Origin: Salinibacterium sp. SWN167
GTDB lineage: Bacteria; Actinomycetota; Actinomycetes; Actinomycetales; Microbacteriaceae
Assembly (NCBI RefSeq): GCF_015864665.1
Contig: NZ_JADYWU010000001.1
Span: 930,001-994,000, forward strand
Length of the DNA: 64,000 bases
Direction: 5' to 3'
The position numbers and the translations under genes were made by a program. The notes under the pieces were generated by a model. It had not been told where the DNA came from and made no database searches. It worked only from the letters and a program-made list of their open reading frames with translations. Shown piece by piece: positions 52,833-61,529 of this stretch (positions within the stretch are counted from its first letter, which is position 1; every line of letters begins with the position of its first letter).

Positions 52833-53315
52833 GTGCGAGAGAATAATAGTCTGCCCATCGACTCAATCGATCAAACCATTTTGGCGAGCCTAGCCAGCAA
52901 CGCGCGGATGTCGGGGTCGGCCCTGTCAGCCGCAGCCGGAGTTGCCGAATCCACTGTCTCTCAGCGCCTTCGTCGCCTGCACGACGAAGGTTATCTTCGA
53001 GGTTTCCACGCTGACATCGATGTCGCCAAACTCGGCATGAGCGTGCAGGCCCTCATCTCCATCAAACTCGTCAAACACGTGCGCGAAGACGTGGATGCTT
53101 TCCGCAGTGCTGCCCCGAACTGGCCTGGCGTGCTGGCCTTCTTCCACACCGGCGGCGGCGACGACTACTTGCTTCACGTCGCGGCTCACAGCGCGGCAGA
53201 ACTGAGAGACTTTGTGCTCACGTACTTGGCCAGTCATCCGGCTGTCGCGCATTCCGAAACCAATCTGGTCTTCGAACACGTGACCGGGCGGGGCCTCGAA
53301 CAACTCTTGTCGTAG
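52833..53315 (+). CDS. Lrp/AsnC-family transcriptional regulator
   Basis: A 160-residue regulator. The HTH is in DSIDQTILASLASNARMS and AAAGVAESTVSQRLRRLHDEG, and the RAM ligand-binding domain follows with beta strands. Start is GTG at 52833 with AGGAGG upstream. It is divergent from the metB-like gene, so regulation of that gene by an amino acid is likely. Confidence 0.92.
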   Translation: MRENNSLPIDSIDQTILASLASNARMSGSALSAAAGVAESTVSQRLRRLHDEGYLRGFHADIDVAKLGMSVQALISIKLVKHVREDVDAFRSAAPNWPGVLAFFHTGGGDDYLLHVAAHSAAELRDFVLTYLASHPAVAHSETNLVFEHVTGRGLEQLLS

Positions 53316-53330
53316 CGAAACGACGCCTGG

Positions 53331-54641
53331 TTAGACCTTGAGGCGCCAGTCCTCTTCGTCGTCGCCACCGTCATCCGCGGCGGCTAATTCGCCCTGAATC
53401 GTGATCGGCATCGTGAACGCGCCCGTTGGCGGGTTGATCATGGTGGCTTCGTCGCGACGGAACTGCAACACATTCTCGACATAACTGCCCACAGCTTCTG
53501 CCAGCGGGATGTCGTGGCCGGAATCCTGCGCGAGTTGGCGACGGTGATCGAGCAGCTGGTGGAAAGCCTCAGCCGGTTCGAGCTTGCCGCGCATCTCTTT
53601 CGGGATCGCGCGAATCACGGGTTCGAAGACGCGCGCGGCCCACTCGTGGGCAAGCATCTCTTCGTCCATGTCTTGCTTGTCGAACGCGGCGCGGTATGAG
53701 TCCATGTCGTTGAGCAGGCGGCGAGCTTGGTTTTCTTGAGCATCGAGACCGGTTAACCGCAGCAGGCGACGTGAGTGGTGTCCGGCATCCACGACCTTCG
53801 GCTGAATGCGCACCCGGGTGCCCGAATCTTCGGTCTTGATGGCGAGTTCTTCGATGTCGAAGCCGAGAGCATTGAGGCGCTCAACGCGCTGGTTGATGCG
53901 CCAGCGTTCGGACTGGTCGAAACGCTCCGAACCGGTGAGCTCTTGCCACAGCGTGCGGTACTGGGCAACGATGCCGTTGCTGATCTCAACGGGGTCAATG
54001 TCTTGTTCGAGTCGTCCGCCGGCCTGCAGGTCGAGCAGTTCGCCCGCAATGTTGACGCGACCGATTTCGAGGTCGTTCTCGCGTTGACCATTCGATAGCC
54101 GGTCATACAGCTGCCCGGTTTCGGCATCCACGAGGTAGGCCGCGAACGCGCCAGCGTCACGACGAAAAAGAGTGTTGGAGAGCGAAACATCGCCCCAGAA
54201 AAAGCCGACGATGTGCAGGCGAACGAGCAACACCGCCAGAGCATCGACGAGTCGCCGAGCGGTCTCGGGGCGCAAGCTTTGGGAATACACAGCGCGGTAG
54301 GGGAGGGAGAAGCGCAAGTGTCGGGTCACAAGAACCGACTTCAGTTCTTCGCCATCGGCCGCCGTGCGGTTCGTGATGATCGCGAGCGGGTCGACACAGG
54401 GAACGTCGAGCTTCTGCAGGGTGCGCAGCATCTCGTACTCACGCTTAGCGAGCTCGCTTGAGGTCTCTTTGATCGCCACGACGTAGCCGCTGAGATTGGC
54501 AAAGCGCACGAGGTGTCGCGAAATACCCTTCGGCAGGATCGCGATGGAATCATCGGGCCACAGCTCGAGCGGCAACTCCCACGGCAGATCTAGCAGGGCC
54601 GGATCGACGGTGGCGGCGGTGATGTTGACAGAACCAGTCAT
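53331..54641 (-). CDS. DUF4032 domain protein with kinase-like fold
   Basis: A 436-residue protein. The N-terminal part has kinase-like features (GYVVAIKETSSELAKREYEML, FFWGDVSLSNTLFRRD with the catalytic-loop Asp, then LVDAETGQLYD) and the C-terminal DUF4032 domain follows (RWRINQRVERLNALGFDIEEL). No substrate is known. Start ATG 54641 with AAGGACACG upstream. The ABC ATPase gene lies upstream on the same strand, with a hairpin between. Confidence 0.88.
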   Translation of the reverse strand: MTGSVNITAATVDPALLDLPWELPLELWPDDSIAILPKGISRHLVRFANLSGYVVAIKETSSELAKREYEMLRTLQKLDVPCVDPLAIITNRTAADGEELKSVLVTRHLRFSLPYRAVYSQSLRPETARRLVDALAVLLVRLHIVGFFWGDVSLSNTLFRRDAGAFAAYLVDAETGQLYDRLSNGQRENDLEIGRVNIAGELLDLQAGGRLEQDIDPVEISNGIVAQYRTLWQELTGSERFDQSERWRINQRVERLNALGFDIEELAIKTEDSGTRVRIQPKVVDAGHHSRRLLRLTGLDAQENQARRLLNDMDSYRAAFDKQDMDEEMLAHEWAARVFEPVIRAIPKEMRGKLEPAEAFHQLLDHRRQLAQDSGHDIPLAEAVGSYVENVLQFRRDEATMINPPTGAFTMPITIQGELAAADDGGDDEEDWRLKV

Positions 54642-54663
54642 TCACGTGTCCTTGAAAATAGAA

Positions 54664-54708
54664 CGAGCCCGCCAAACATCCGAACTGGGTTCGACGTCGA
54701 CGGGCTCG
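54664..54708 (-). terminator. Hairpin between the ABC ATPase and DUF4032 genes
   Basis: CGAGCCCG (54664-54671) pairs with CGGGCTCG (54701-54708), with an inner CGAAC/GTTCG pair. No T tract. Confidence 0.45.
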
Positions 54709-54723
54709 ATCGTAAAGCGGAAG

Positions 54724-55824
54724 TTAGCTTGCGACTACAGGCTTCTTGGTGAGGCGCAGGCCCGACTCGGTGTCGAACACGTGCACGTGGTGAGGCTCAG
54801 GGGTCAAGAAGACCTTCTCGCCAGCGTTCGGGTGCGACCGGCCATCAACGCGAGCAACGATGTCAACACGCTCGCCCTTGATCTCTGCGTGACCGTAGAG
54901 GTAACCGTCAGCACCGAGTTCTTCAACCAGGTCAACATCAACGGGAAGGCCGTTGCCCGACGTCGAAACGATGACGTCTTCGGGACGGATGCCGATGGTG
55001 ACCGTCTTAGCGTCGGTTTCACCGAGCGTCTCAGCGTCAACCGCAACAACGGCGTCGCCGAACTGCAAGCCACCGTCGACGATGTCAACGCTGAAGAGGT
55101 TCATAGCGGGGCTGCCGATGAAGCCAGCAACGAAGATGTTCTGCGGTGCTTCGTACAGGTCGCGAGGAGTTCCAACCTGCTGCAGGATTCCATCCTTGAG
55201 CACAGCGATGCGGTCACCCATGGTGAGCGCTTCGGTCTGGTCGTGAGTCACGTAGACAGTGGTGACTCCAAGGCGACGCTGCAGGCTAGCGATCTGCGTA
55301 CGAGTCTGAACGCGAAGCTTGGCGTCCAAGTTCGACAGCGGCTCATCCATGAGGAAGACCTGGGGCTGGCGAACGATAGCGCGACCCATGGCAACACGCT
55401 GACGCTGACCACCCGAGAGTGCCTTGGGCTTGCGGCTCAAGTAAGGCTCGAGGTCAAGAAGCTTCGCTGCTTCGAGTACGCGAGCTGCACGCTCTTCTTT
55501 GTTGACGCCGGCGATCTTGAGCGCGAAGCCCATGTTCTCGGCAACCGTCATGTGCGGGTAGAGAGCGTAGTTCTGGAAGACCATGGCGATGTCGCGGTCT
55601 TTCGGCGGAACATCGGTGACGTCGCGGTCACCAATGAGGATGCTGCCATCGTTGACCTCTTCAAGGCCGGCGAGCATGCGAAGGCTGGTGGACTTACCGC
55701 AACCCGAAGGGCCGACAAGTACGAGGAATTCGCCGTCTTCTACGTGAAGATTCAGCTTGTCTACAGCGGGGATCGTTGATCCCGGGTAGAGACGTGTTGC
55801 ATTGTCAAAAGTTACAGACGCCAT
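54724..55824 (-). CDS. Multi-sugar ABC transporter ATP-binding protein (UgpC/MsmX/MalK-type)
   Basis: ATPase of 366 residues with Walker [11 protein letters not shown], signature LSGGQRQRVAMGRA, Walker B VFLMDEPLSNLD, and the TOBE domain at the C-terminus (residues about 240-360). It is a stand-alone gene without permeases, which is typical of actinobacterial multi-sugar ATPases that serve several importers. Start ATG 55824 after AAGGAGAAA. Confidence 0.92.
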   Translation of the reverse strand: MASVTFDNATRLYPGSTIPAVDKLNLHVEDGEFLVLVGPSGCGKSTSLRMLAGLEEVNDGSILIGDRDVTDVPPKDRDIAMVFQNYALYPHMTVAENMGFALKIAGVNKEERAARVLEAAKLLDLEPYLSRKPKALSGGQRQRVAMGRAIVRQPQVFLMDEPLSNLDAKLRVQTRTQIASLQRRLGVTTVYVTHDQTEALTMGDRIAVLKDGILQQVGTPRDLYEAPQNIFVAGFIGSPAMNLFSVDIVDGGLQFGDAVVAVDAETLGETDAKTVTIGIRPEDVIVSTSGNGLPVDVDLVEELGADGYLYGHAEIKGERVDIVARVDGRSHPNAGEKVFLTPEPHHVHVFDTESGLRLTKKPVVAS

Positions 55825-56069
55825 TGTTCTTTTATTTCTCCTTCACCGGCAGGTACGTGCCGGACGATCCGAGTGATGGACAGCGGTCGAAACCGCGTTG
55901 GGTCATTATTGCACTCTTTTGGGGGGTGAATGACAGAGTGGTCCACCCCGAAATGGTCGCCAACTTAGGGTTCGGTTGGGCAATTCCCAGCGATTCCTTC
56001 TAAAATCGACGGGTGCGTCGTAATTTTTGGGCGCCTTCCACAGCGATTTACACGGCAGATGAGGTTCGA

Positions 56070-56990
56070 TTGAGCAACGGCAACTCCGGCGATGGCCGAC
56101 TCAGCAAGAATGAGCGTCGCGAAGCGGCGCGTGAAAAAGCTCGCGTTCAGCGTGACGAGCAGAAGAAGAAAGATCGCCGCACCAAGTGGATTCTTCAAGG
56201 CAGCGTTGGCCTCGCGCTCGTCGCCATCGTCGCGGTCATTGCTCTCGTGCTCGTGAATTCGAACCAGCCTGCAGGCCCGGGCCCGCAGAACTTCGCTAGC
56301 GATGGTGTTCAACTCAGTCAGGGTTTCATCGCTACGCCGACGGCTGCGCTCGAAGCGGATGCTGATCCGATCCCGAGCGTCCACGATGAAGAGTCAGGCG
56401 TTCTTGACATCCAGATCTATGTTGACTACCTGTGCCCCATTTGTGGTGCTTTTGAGCAGACCAACGGTGCGTATATTGAGAGTCTCGTCGCCAACGGTGC
56501 AGCAACTCTCGAAGTGCACCCCATCACCATCCTCGACCGGCTCTCGCTCGGCTCGGAATATTCCTCGCGTGCGGTCAACGCCGTTGCCTGCGTCGCAGAC
56601 ACCTCGCCGAACGACTTCTATGCGTACCACTCGCTGCTTCTCTCAGACGGAATCCAGCCTGAAGAAAACACCTCAGGGCTCAGCGATGTCGACCTCGTTG
56701 AGCTCTTGGACATCGCCGGGGTAGAAAACACGGAGGTCATCGCTGAGTGCATCAACGATGAGAGCTTCAAGTCCTGGGTAAGCAACTCCACAGCGCGTGC
56801 TCTTTCGGACCCCATCCCCAACTCTGACGTCGGAGCGGTCACGGGAACCCCGACCGTTCTCGTCAACGGAATCAAGTACGAGGGCGCAGTGGACGACCTC
56901 GTCAGCTTCCAGGCCTTCGTTACTCAGGCTGCTGGTGATGACTTCATCGAAAGTTCAACACCGACACCGACTCCCACGCCTGCTCCGTAG
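56070..56990 (+). CDS. DsbA/thioredoxin-like membrane-anchored protein
   Basis: A 306-residue protein. A charged cytoplasmic start (LSKNERREAAREKARVQRD) precedes one membrane helix (about residues 48-70). The outer domain has CPIC (Cys 121 and 124) in VDYLCPICGAFEQTN and a DsbA-type cis-Pro loop in GTPTVLVNG. A Thr/Pro tail ends it. I pick TTG 56070 with GAGG upstream; the frame also reaches GTG 56013. It likely forms or shuffles disulfides outside the membrane. A perfect hairpin follows. Confidence 0.87.
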   Translation: MSNGNSGDGRLSKNERREAAREKARVQRDEQKKKDRRTKWILQGSVGLALVAIVAVIALVLVNSNQPAGPGPQNFASDGVQLSQGFIATPTAALEADADPIPSVHDEESGVLDIQIYVDYLCPICGAFEQTNGAYIESLVANGAATLEVHPITILDRLSLGSEYSSRAVNAVACVADTSPNDFYAYHSLLLSDGIQPEENTSGLSDVDLVELLDIAGVENTEVIAECINDESFKSWVSNSTARALSDPIPNSDVGAVTGTPTVLVNGIKYEGAVDDLVSFQAFVTQAAGDDFIESSTPTPTPTPAP

Positions 56991-57001
56991 GTCGCGCTAG
57001 T

Positions 57002-57049
57002 CAACGACACAGGCCCCCGATCCATCTGGATCGGGGGCCTGTGTCGTTG
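57002..57049. terminator. Bidirectional terminator, perfect 23-bp stem
   Basis: Arms at 57002-57024 and 57027-57049 pair over all 23 positions with a 2-base centre; begins CAACGACACAGG. Between the convergent DsbA-like and dipZ genes. Confidence 0.92.
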
Positions 57050-57065
57050 TGCAGAGGAGTTCGGG

Positions 57066-58877
57066 TTAGCCGAACGTGTACGAGTACGCCTCGACGCCCT
57101 CGCTCACCGTCACCTCCAGCGTGCCGGTCTCGATCGTGTCTCCCTTAGGGATGATCGAGTAGGAGTTCGGCGTTCCGGAAACGTTGATGGTCTCCGTCTT
57201 GCCATCGCGCTTCACCGTGATCGTGCCTTCGCCACCGAGCACCATACGAACTTCACTCGCGGTGTAGTTCAGCTTGATCGAGCCCTCGCCATTGCGGGGA
57301 GTCGCGTTCTGGAACGTGAGCTCCCAGTCGCCCTTGAGGGCGAAGCTGTTGTCGGCGAGCTTCGAGGGGAAGCTGTAGGTGTTCGTGCCTGACGAGTATT
57401 TCTCGTCGCCGCCGTAGTTCACTACCTTGCCCAGACTGAGGTACGTCTCGGGAGTAGTGGTTCCCGCTTCGGGAGTGTCATCGCTGACCTCGGTTGCTGG
57501 CGGCAACTGAACGTCGGGGTTGGCATCCACGAGTAGTTCACGAATCAGCTTCTCGGTGGTCTGGTAGCTACCTTCACCGAACTTGATGTGACGAACAACG
57601 CCCTCAGCGTCGATCAGGTAGTGCGCCGGCCAGAAACGGTTGCGGTAGTTGGTCCAGGTGCTGAGATTGTTATCGAGAGCGACCGGGTATTCGATCGCGT
57701 AGTTCTCAGCGCCAGCCTTGACGTTGGCCGGAACCTTCTCAAACGCGTACTCGGGGGAGTGGACGCCAATGACGTTCAGGCCGAGATCCTTGTAGGCGTC
57801 GTACCAGCTGTTGATGTGCGGAACCGCACGCTGGCAGTTGATGCAGGAGTATGCCCAGAAGTCGATCAAAACGACTTCGCCGCGCAGCTCATCCAGAGTG
57901 ATTTCTTCGTTGTTCTCGGTGTTGAACCACTCTTGAATGCCCTGAATGTCAGGAGCGATACCGCAACTCTCAAGCTCGGTGCCACCGTTGGTGCACTGGT
58001 CGAGATCCTTGTTCTGCTCGTTGACGAGACCACCGAGGTTGAGCTGTTCTGCAATCTGCTCAGAGTTGCTGAACTGGTCTTGCAAAGCGCTCGTGTAGTC
58101 GGGAACGAGGCGCTGAAGTGCCTGAGGAAGGTTGAAAACGAGACCGATCGCGAGAGCGATCATGAGTACGCCGCCGGTGACGCGAATCTTCTGCTGGTGC
58201 TTGCGGAACGTCTTGACGCGCTCGGCAACACGACGGCCGGCGAGAGCGAAGATGAGCAGCGGGAGGGCTGCACCCACCGCGAAGGTGATCGTAAGCACGA
58301 TGGTCTCGGGCCCGATGCGTCCGGTCGAGCCGGCAACCGTGATGGCGGCCAGAACTGGTCCAGCACACGGCACGTAGACGGCACCGAGAGCCAGGCCGAG
58401 CACGAAGCCGCCCTTGTCTGTTCCGACGTTCTTCTGCGGAATCCACGAGAAGGGCTTCTCCAGAAGGTGCTGGAAAGCGGGGATGATGAGGCCGAGGCCG
58501 ATCAGAACGAGAACGACAATGCCGGCCCAGCGCAGGAAGTCCTGGGGGAGGTTGAGCAGTGCCAAGATGAGCGAACCGATGAGCGTGAACACGCTGAACG
58601 CGACAACGAGGCCGGCGATCACGAAGTAGGGGCGCCACGGCGAAACCTTGGGGGCGGCATTCTTCTCGGCTGTTGCTGTAGCGGCGTCGCTGATGGCCGC
58701 AGCGTCGGATGCCAGGGGCATTGTTCGGCGGGCAAAGCGACGCTTCTTGGTTTCCCCTTCGCCGCGGGCACTCATGGCGCCACCGGATAAGAAGATGACC
58801 GGAAGGACCGGCAAGATACACGGGGATATACCCGTGATGATGCCTCCTAGGAAGCCGATAAGGGCGAGACTGAGCAT
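57066..58877 (-). CDS. dipZ: DipZ: CcdA-like thiol-disulfide transporter fused to redoxin and C-terminal domain
   Basis: A 603-residue three-part protein. CcdA-like membrane domain at residues 1-260 with paired Cys motifs (SPCILPVLPVIFLSG; AVYVPCAGPVLAAIT). Redoxin domain at about 335-460 with SCINCQRAVPHINSW (CxxC). C-terminal beta-rich domain from about 475. It moves reducing power to the outer face for protein or heme thiols. Start ATG 58877 with GAGGAA. In mycobacteria dipZ lies in the SigK regulon beside mpt70 and mpt83; here a candidate SigK promoter lies upstream and a fasciclin gene is nearby. Confidence 0.92.
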   Translation of the reverse strand: MLSLALIGFLGGIITGISPCILPVLPVIFLSGGAMSARGEGETKKRRFARRTMPLASDAAAISDAATATAEKNAAPKVSPWRPYFVIAGLVVAFSVFTLIGSLILALLNLPQDFLRWAGIVVLVLIGLGLIIPAFQHLLEKPFSWIPQKNVGTDKGGFVLGLALGAVYVPCAGPVLAAITVAGSTGRIGPETIVLTITFAVGAALPLLIFALAGRRVAERVKTFRKHQQKIRVTGGVLMIALAIGLVFNLPQALQRLVPDYTSALQDQFSNSEQIAEQLNLGGLVNEQNKDLDQCTNGGTELESCGIAPDIQGIQEWFNTENNEEITLDELRGEVVLIDFWAYSCINCQRAVPHINSWYDAYKDLGLNVIGVHSPEYAFEKVPANVKAGAENYAIEYPVALDNNLSTWTNYRNRFWPAHYLIDAEGVVRHIKFGEGSYQTTEKLIRELLVDANPDVQLPPATEVSDDTPEAGTTTPETYLSLGKVVNYGGDEKYSSGTNTYSFPSKLADNSFALKGDWELTFQNATPRNGEGSIKLNYTASEVRMVLGGEGTITVKRDGKTETINVSGTPNSYSIIPKGDTIETGTLEVTVSEGVEAYSYTFG

Positions 58878-58930
58878 GAGGTTCCTCCACAGAACTGTGT
58901 GACGCCCGGAAGCCCGGACGGCTGCACTCA

Positions 58931-58958
58931 GTTCGGAACCGTTGCCCGAATTGGTTGG
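58931..58958 (-). promoter_or_regulatory. Candidate SigK-dependent promoter of dipZ
   Basis: On the minus strand CCAACC (plus-strand GGTTGG at 58953-58958), 16 bases, CCGAAC (plus-strand GTTCGG at 58931-58936). One mismatch per hexamer to the sigK and fasciclin promoters. The transcript start would be about 45 bases before the dipZ ATG. Confidence 0.6.
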
Positions 58959-58976
58959 TCTGAGGTTGCGTCGCCT

Positions 58977-59258
58977 CTAGGGGTGCTGCTCGGGATCGGC
59001 ATGCGGATGCCAGCGAAAGCGGCGAGCGAAGCGCCACGTCGCAATGCTTCCGCCGATCGCAATAGCAAGCGCGAGGACAGCAACGCCGAGGTAGCGCCAC
59101 TCCGAGGCAGGGGAGTAGGGGAAGGTATCTGACCAGTCGAGCCCGAGCCGCACGGCGACGGCCCCCAGCATCCAACTCATGAGGACTCCGCCGAGAGTTA
59201 CCAGAACAGAGGCGGGCGTTGCTCTACGCCGACTCTTCTTGGCGGAACGTCGGGTCAT
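58977..59258 (-). CDS. Small membrane protein, conserved hypothetical
   Basis: A 93-residue protein with two membrane helices (about residues 16-35 and 53-72). The N-terminus is basic (MTRRSAKKSRRRA) and the tail is His-containing (RWHPHADPEQHP). I choose ATG 59258; an upstream ATG at 59309 is open but lacks a ribosome site. It lies between dipZ and the fasciclin gene on the dipZ strand; no known family. Confidence 0.6.
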   Translation of the reverse strand: MTRRSAKKSRRRATPASVLVTLGGVLMSWMLGAVAVRLGLDWSDTFPYSPASEWRYLGVAVLALAIAIGGSIATWRFARRFRWHPHADPEQHP

Positions 59259-59359
59259 ATCGCACTGCTTTCGGATTGCTGGAGTCGTTCTGAGCTTACG
59301 TGCGAACAATCCTTACCTCCCTATGCGCGAAAGCGGTTGGGAAAAACTTTGAAAAAGTT

Positions 59360-59387
59360 CCAAACCCTTTTCGGGGGTGCCCCGAAT
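59360..59387 (+). promoter_or_regulatory. Candidate SigK-dependent promoter of the fasciclin gene
   Basis: CCAAAC (59360-59365), 16 bases, CCGAAT (59382-59387). Identical hexamers and spacing to the site upstream of sigK at 13537, with the first spacer bases CCTTT also shared. Confidence 0.7.
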
Positions 59388-59463
59388 AGTCCTGTGTAAG
59401 CCGGCAGCGAGTCGGCAAACCGGGTCCATTCGGGGGCCACCAACTTTCACCAAGGAGATTCAC

Positions 59464-60111
59464 ATGCGATCCATTAAGCGCAACACCTTCGCCGCCCTCA
59501 CGTTCGCTGCTGTAGCAATGGTCGGTCTCGCCGGTTGTTCCACTGGAGCAGCAGAAGACACTGCAGCACCCGCTCCTGAGGAGAGCATGTCATCGATGGA
59601 GATGGACTACACGACAGACCTCGTCGGCGCCGGCTGTGCCGCCTACGCCGAGACCGTTCCGGACGGAAGCGGCTCGATCGTCGGAATGGCGCAGGACCCC
59701 GTAGCAGTAGCAGCATCGAACAACCCGCTGCTCACCACGCTCACCGCAGCCGTTTCGGGTGGACTGAACGCAGACGTTGACCTGGTTGACACTCTCAACG
59801 GTTCAGAATTCACCGTCTTCGCTCCGGTTGATGACGCTTTCGCAGCACTTCCTGCTGAGACCGTAGAGGCGCTCATGCAGACCGAAAACGCTGACCTGCT
59901 CACGAGCATCCTCACGTACCACGTTGTTCCCGGCCAGATCCTTCCGGATGACATTGCTGGCGAGCTCACCACTGTCAACGGCGAGACCATCACCGTTGCT
60001 GGTAGCGGCGACAACATCACCGTCAACGGCGCCAACGTCATCTGTGGTGGCGTACACACCGCAAACGCAACCGTTTACCTCATCGATGGTGTCCTCACCC
60101 CCGGTGCATAA
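59464..60111 (+). CDS. Fasciclin (FAS1) domain lipoprotein, MPT70/MPT83-like
   Basis: A 215-residue lipoprotein; lipobox LAGCS. An acidic/Met spacer (SMSSMEMDY) precedes a FAS1 domain at about residues 80-213 with the H1 motif [14 protein letters not shown] and H2 motif [15 protein letters not shown]. Two Cys (about 57 and 196) may form a disulfide. In mycobacteria the FAS1 proteins MPT70/MPT83 are SigK targets and lie beside dipZ. Start ATG 59464 with AAGGAG upstream. Confidence 0.92.
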   Translation: MRSIKRNTFAALTFAAVAMVGLAGCSTGAAEDTAAPAPEESMSSMEMDYTTDLVGAGCAAYAETVPDGSGSIVGMAQDPVAVAASNNPLLTTLTAAVSGGLNADVDLVDTLNGSEFTVFAPVDDAFAALPAETVEALMQTENADLLTSILTYHVVPGQILPDDIAGELTTVNGETITVAGSGDNITVNGANVICGGVHTANATVYLIDGVLTPGA

Positions 60112-60127
60112 TTTGTAGCAAAACTTT

Positions 60128-60156
60128 CGGGGATCCGCGCCTGGCGCGGGTCCCCG
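60128..60156 (+). terminator. Terminator after the fasciclin gene
   Basis: 13-bp stem CGGGGATCCGCGC / GCGCGGGTCCCCG with a 3-base loop, followed by TTTG. Confidence 0.85.
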
Positions 60157-60260
60157 TTTGTGCGTTAAGGCCCGTAGTTGCAGGGGTTCTGGCGCACCGG
60201 CACAGGGTAGACACAGGGCTCTAGGGTCGTGAGGGTGATGCGCTTTCGTTACCTCAAGGC

Positions 60261-60289
60261 TTGACTTTCTTCCCTCGACAGAGTTATTT
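60261..60289 (+). promoter_or_regulatory. Candidate promoter giving a leaderless ROK regulator mRNA
   Basis: TTGACT (60261-60266), 17-base spacer, TTATTT (60284-60289). The start site seven bases later would fall at the GTG (60297), so the message may have no leader. Confidence 0.55.
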
Positions 60290-60296
60290 TCTCTAA

Positions 60297-61466
60297 GTGA
60301 GCAATGAAGCCGTAAGCCGATTCGATGAAGCGACCTCTGTGCGTGCGCAGGTCTTGACCATGCTGCGTGACAGCGGTCCGTTGCCCCGAATTGAACTCGC
60401 CCGCCGCGCTCACCTCAGCCCCACCACCATCACCCGTGCCGTCAGCCAACTCGTTGACGAAGGCGTGATCGTCGAGGGCAACTCGATCTCACCCACCAAA
60501 CTCGGTCGGCCTGCCACCGAGATTTCGATCGTCCGCGACGCGTTCGTCGTCGTCGGCGTTCAAGTGGGTGTTGGCTTCGTTCAGCTCGGTCTTATCGACC
60601 TGCTGGGTGGCACCGTGGCATCCAGCTCGCTCAGCTATGACATTGAGACCCCAGCCACGGAGGTCATGGTGGAGGCCGCGACCGCGATTAGTGAACTTAT
60701 AGCGGCATCGGAATATGACCAGTCGATGGTCATCGGAGTTGGCGTGGCCGTTCCTGGTCCCGTGGATGTCGCGGGCCGAAGCATCCTGCTCCCCATCAAC
60801 CTCGACTGGCGAGATGTTCCCGTCGCCGACATCCTCGAACCGCTCACCGGACTCCCCGTCACCGTCGAGCACAACGTTCGCTCAATGGCGCTCGCCGAAG
60901 CCCGCTTCGGTGTCGCCAAAGACCTCGGCAGCGTTGCATTCATCTACTTGCGTACGGGCCTCGGCGCCGGCCTTGTCGTTGAGGGGCAGCCCTTCGCTGG
61001 CGGCGTGCGTGGGGCCATTGAACTCGGTCATCTGCACGTTATCGACAACGGCATCGACTGCGTCTGCGGCGGCAACGGATGCCTCGAAACCATCGTGAGC
61101 GAAGGTGCCTTGCAGCGCCAGCTCGCCGAAGCCGGGCTCTCGAGCAACGGCGGGGGAGCACTCACCGCGCTGTACGCCGCAGCGGACACGAACGAGACCG
61201 CGCGAGCATCCATCGACTCGATCATCACCCAGTTGGCTACCGCAACATCGGCCATCGTCAACCTGCTCAACCCCGACGTGATTCTGCTGGGTGGCGCGCT
61301 CGCCGAGGTGCCCGAGGCTTTCTTCGAGCGCCTTACCGAACAAACCCGCCAGCAAGTGTTTCCGCTCATCCGCCCCCTCGTTCGTATCGAGCCATCGTCG
61401 CTCGGCATGTACGCGGGAGTGCTCGGAGGCGGAACCGCCGCGCTTGAACGCTATTTCTACATCTAG
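60297..61466 (+). CDS. ROK-family transcriptional regulator
   Basis: A 389-residue regulator: N-terminal winged helix ([21 protein letters not shown], here [15 protein letters not shown]), then a ROK kinase-like domain with the Zn-binding [11 protein letters not shown] motif. A true N-terminal DIGGT phosphate motif is not obvious, so it is likely a sensor rather than a kinase. GTG 60297 is probably leaderless. Downstream genes make an ABC importer, so a sugar or related solute may be the effector. Confidence 0.88.
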   Translation: MSNEAVSRFDEATSVRAQVLTMLRDSGPLPRIELARRAHLSPTTITRAVSQLVDEGVIVEGNSISPTKLGRPATEISIVRDAFVVVGVQVGVGFVQLGLIDLLGGTVASSSLSYDIETPATEVMVEAATAISELIAASEYDQSMVIGVGVAVPGPVDVAGRSILLPINLDWRDVPVADILEPLTGLPVTVEHNVRSMALAEARFGVAKDLGSVAFIYLRTGLGAGLVVEGQPFAGGVRGAIELGHLHVIDNGIDCVCGGNGCLETIVSEGALQRQLAEAGLSSNGGGALTALYAAADTNETARASIDSIITQLATATSAIVNLLNPDVILLGGALAEVPEAFFERLTEQTRQQVFPLIRPLVRIEPSSLGMYAGVLGGGTAALERYFYI

Positions 61467-61502
61467 ACCACAACTTCTCCATCACACCAAGAGGACCGGA
61501 CA

Positions 61503-61529
61503 ATGACGTCGAACAGGAACGTGACATGA
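61503..61529 (+). CDS. Eight-codon mini-ORF coupled to the permease gene
   Basis: ATG ACG TCG AAC AGG AAC GTG ACA TGA encodes MTSNRNVT. It has GAGGA eight bases upstream of the ATG, a better site than many genes here, and its TGA overlaps the permease start (ATGA). It could be a leader peptide that couples translation, or chance. Confidence 0.35.
   Translation: MTSNRNVT

Noticed and set aside
54496-55779. 427-codon open frame on the plus strand
   Set aside because: Antisense to the multi-sugar ATPase, which has intact Walker and signature motifs.
57588-58790. 400-codon open frame on the plus strand
   Set aside because: Antisense to dipZ; composition is that of a reverse-complement shadow.
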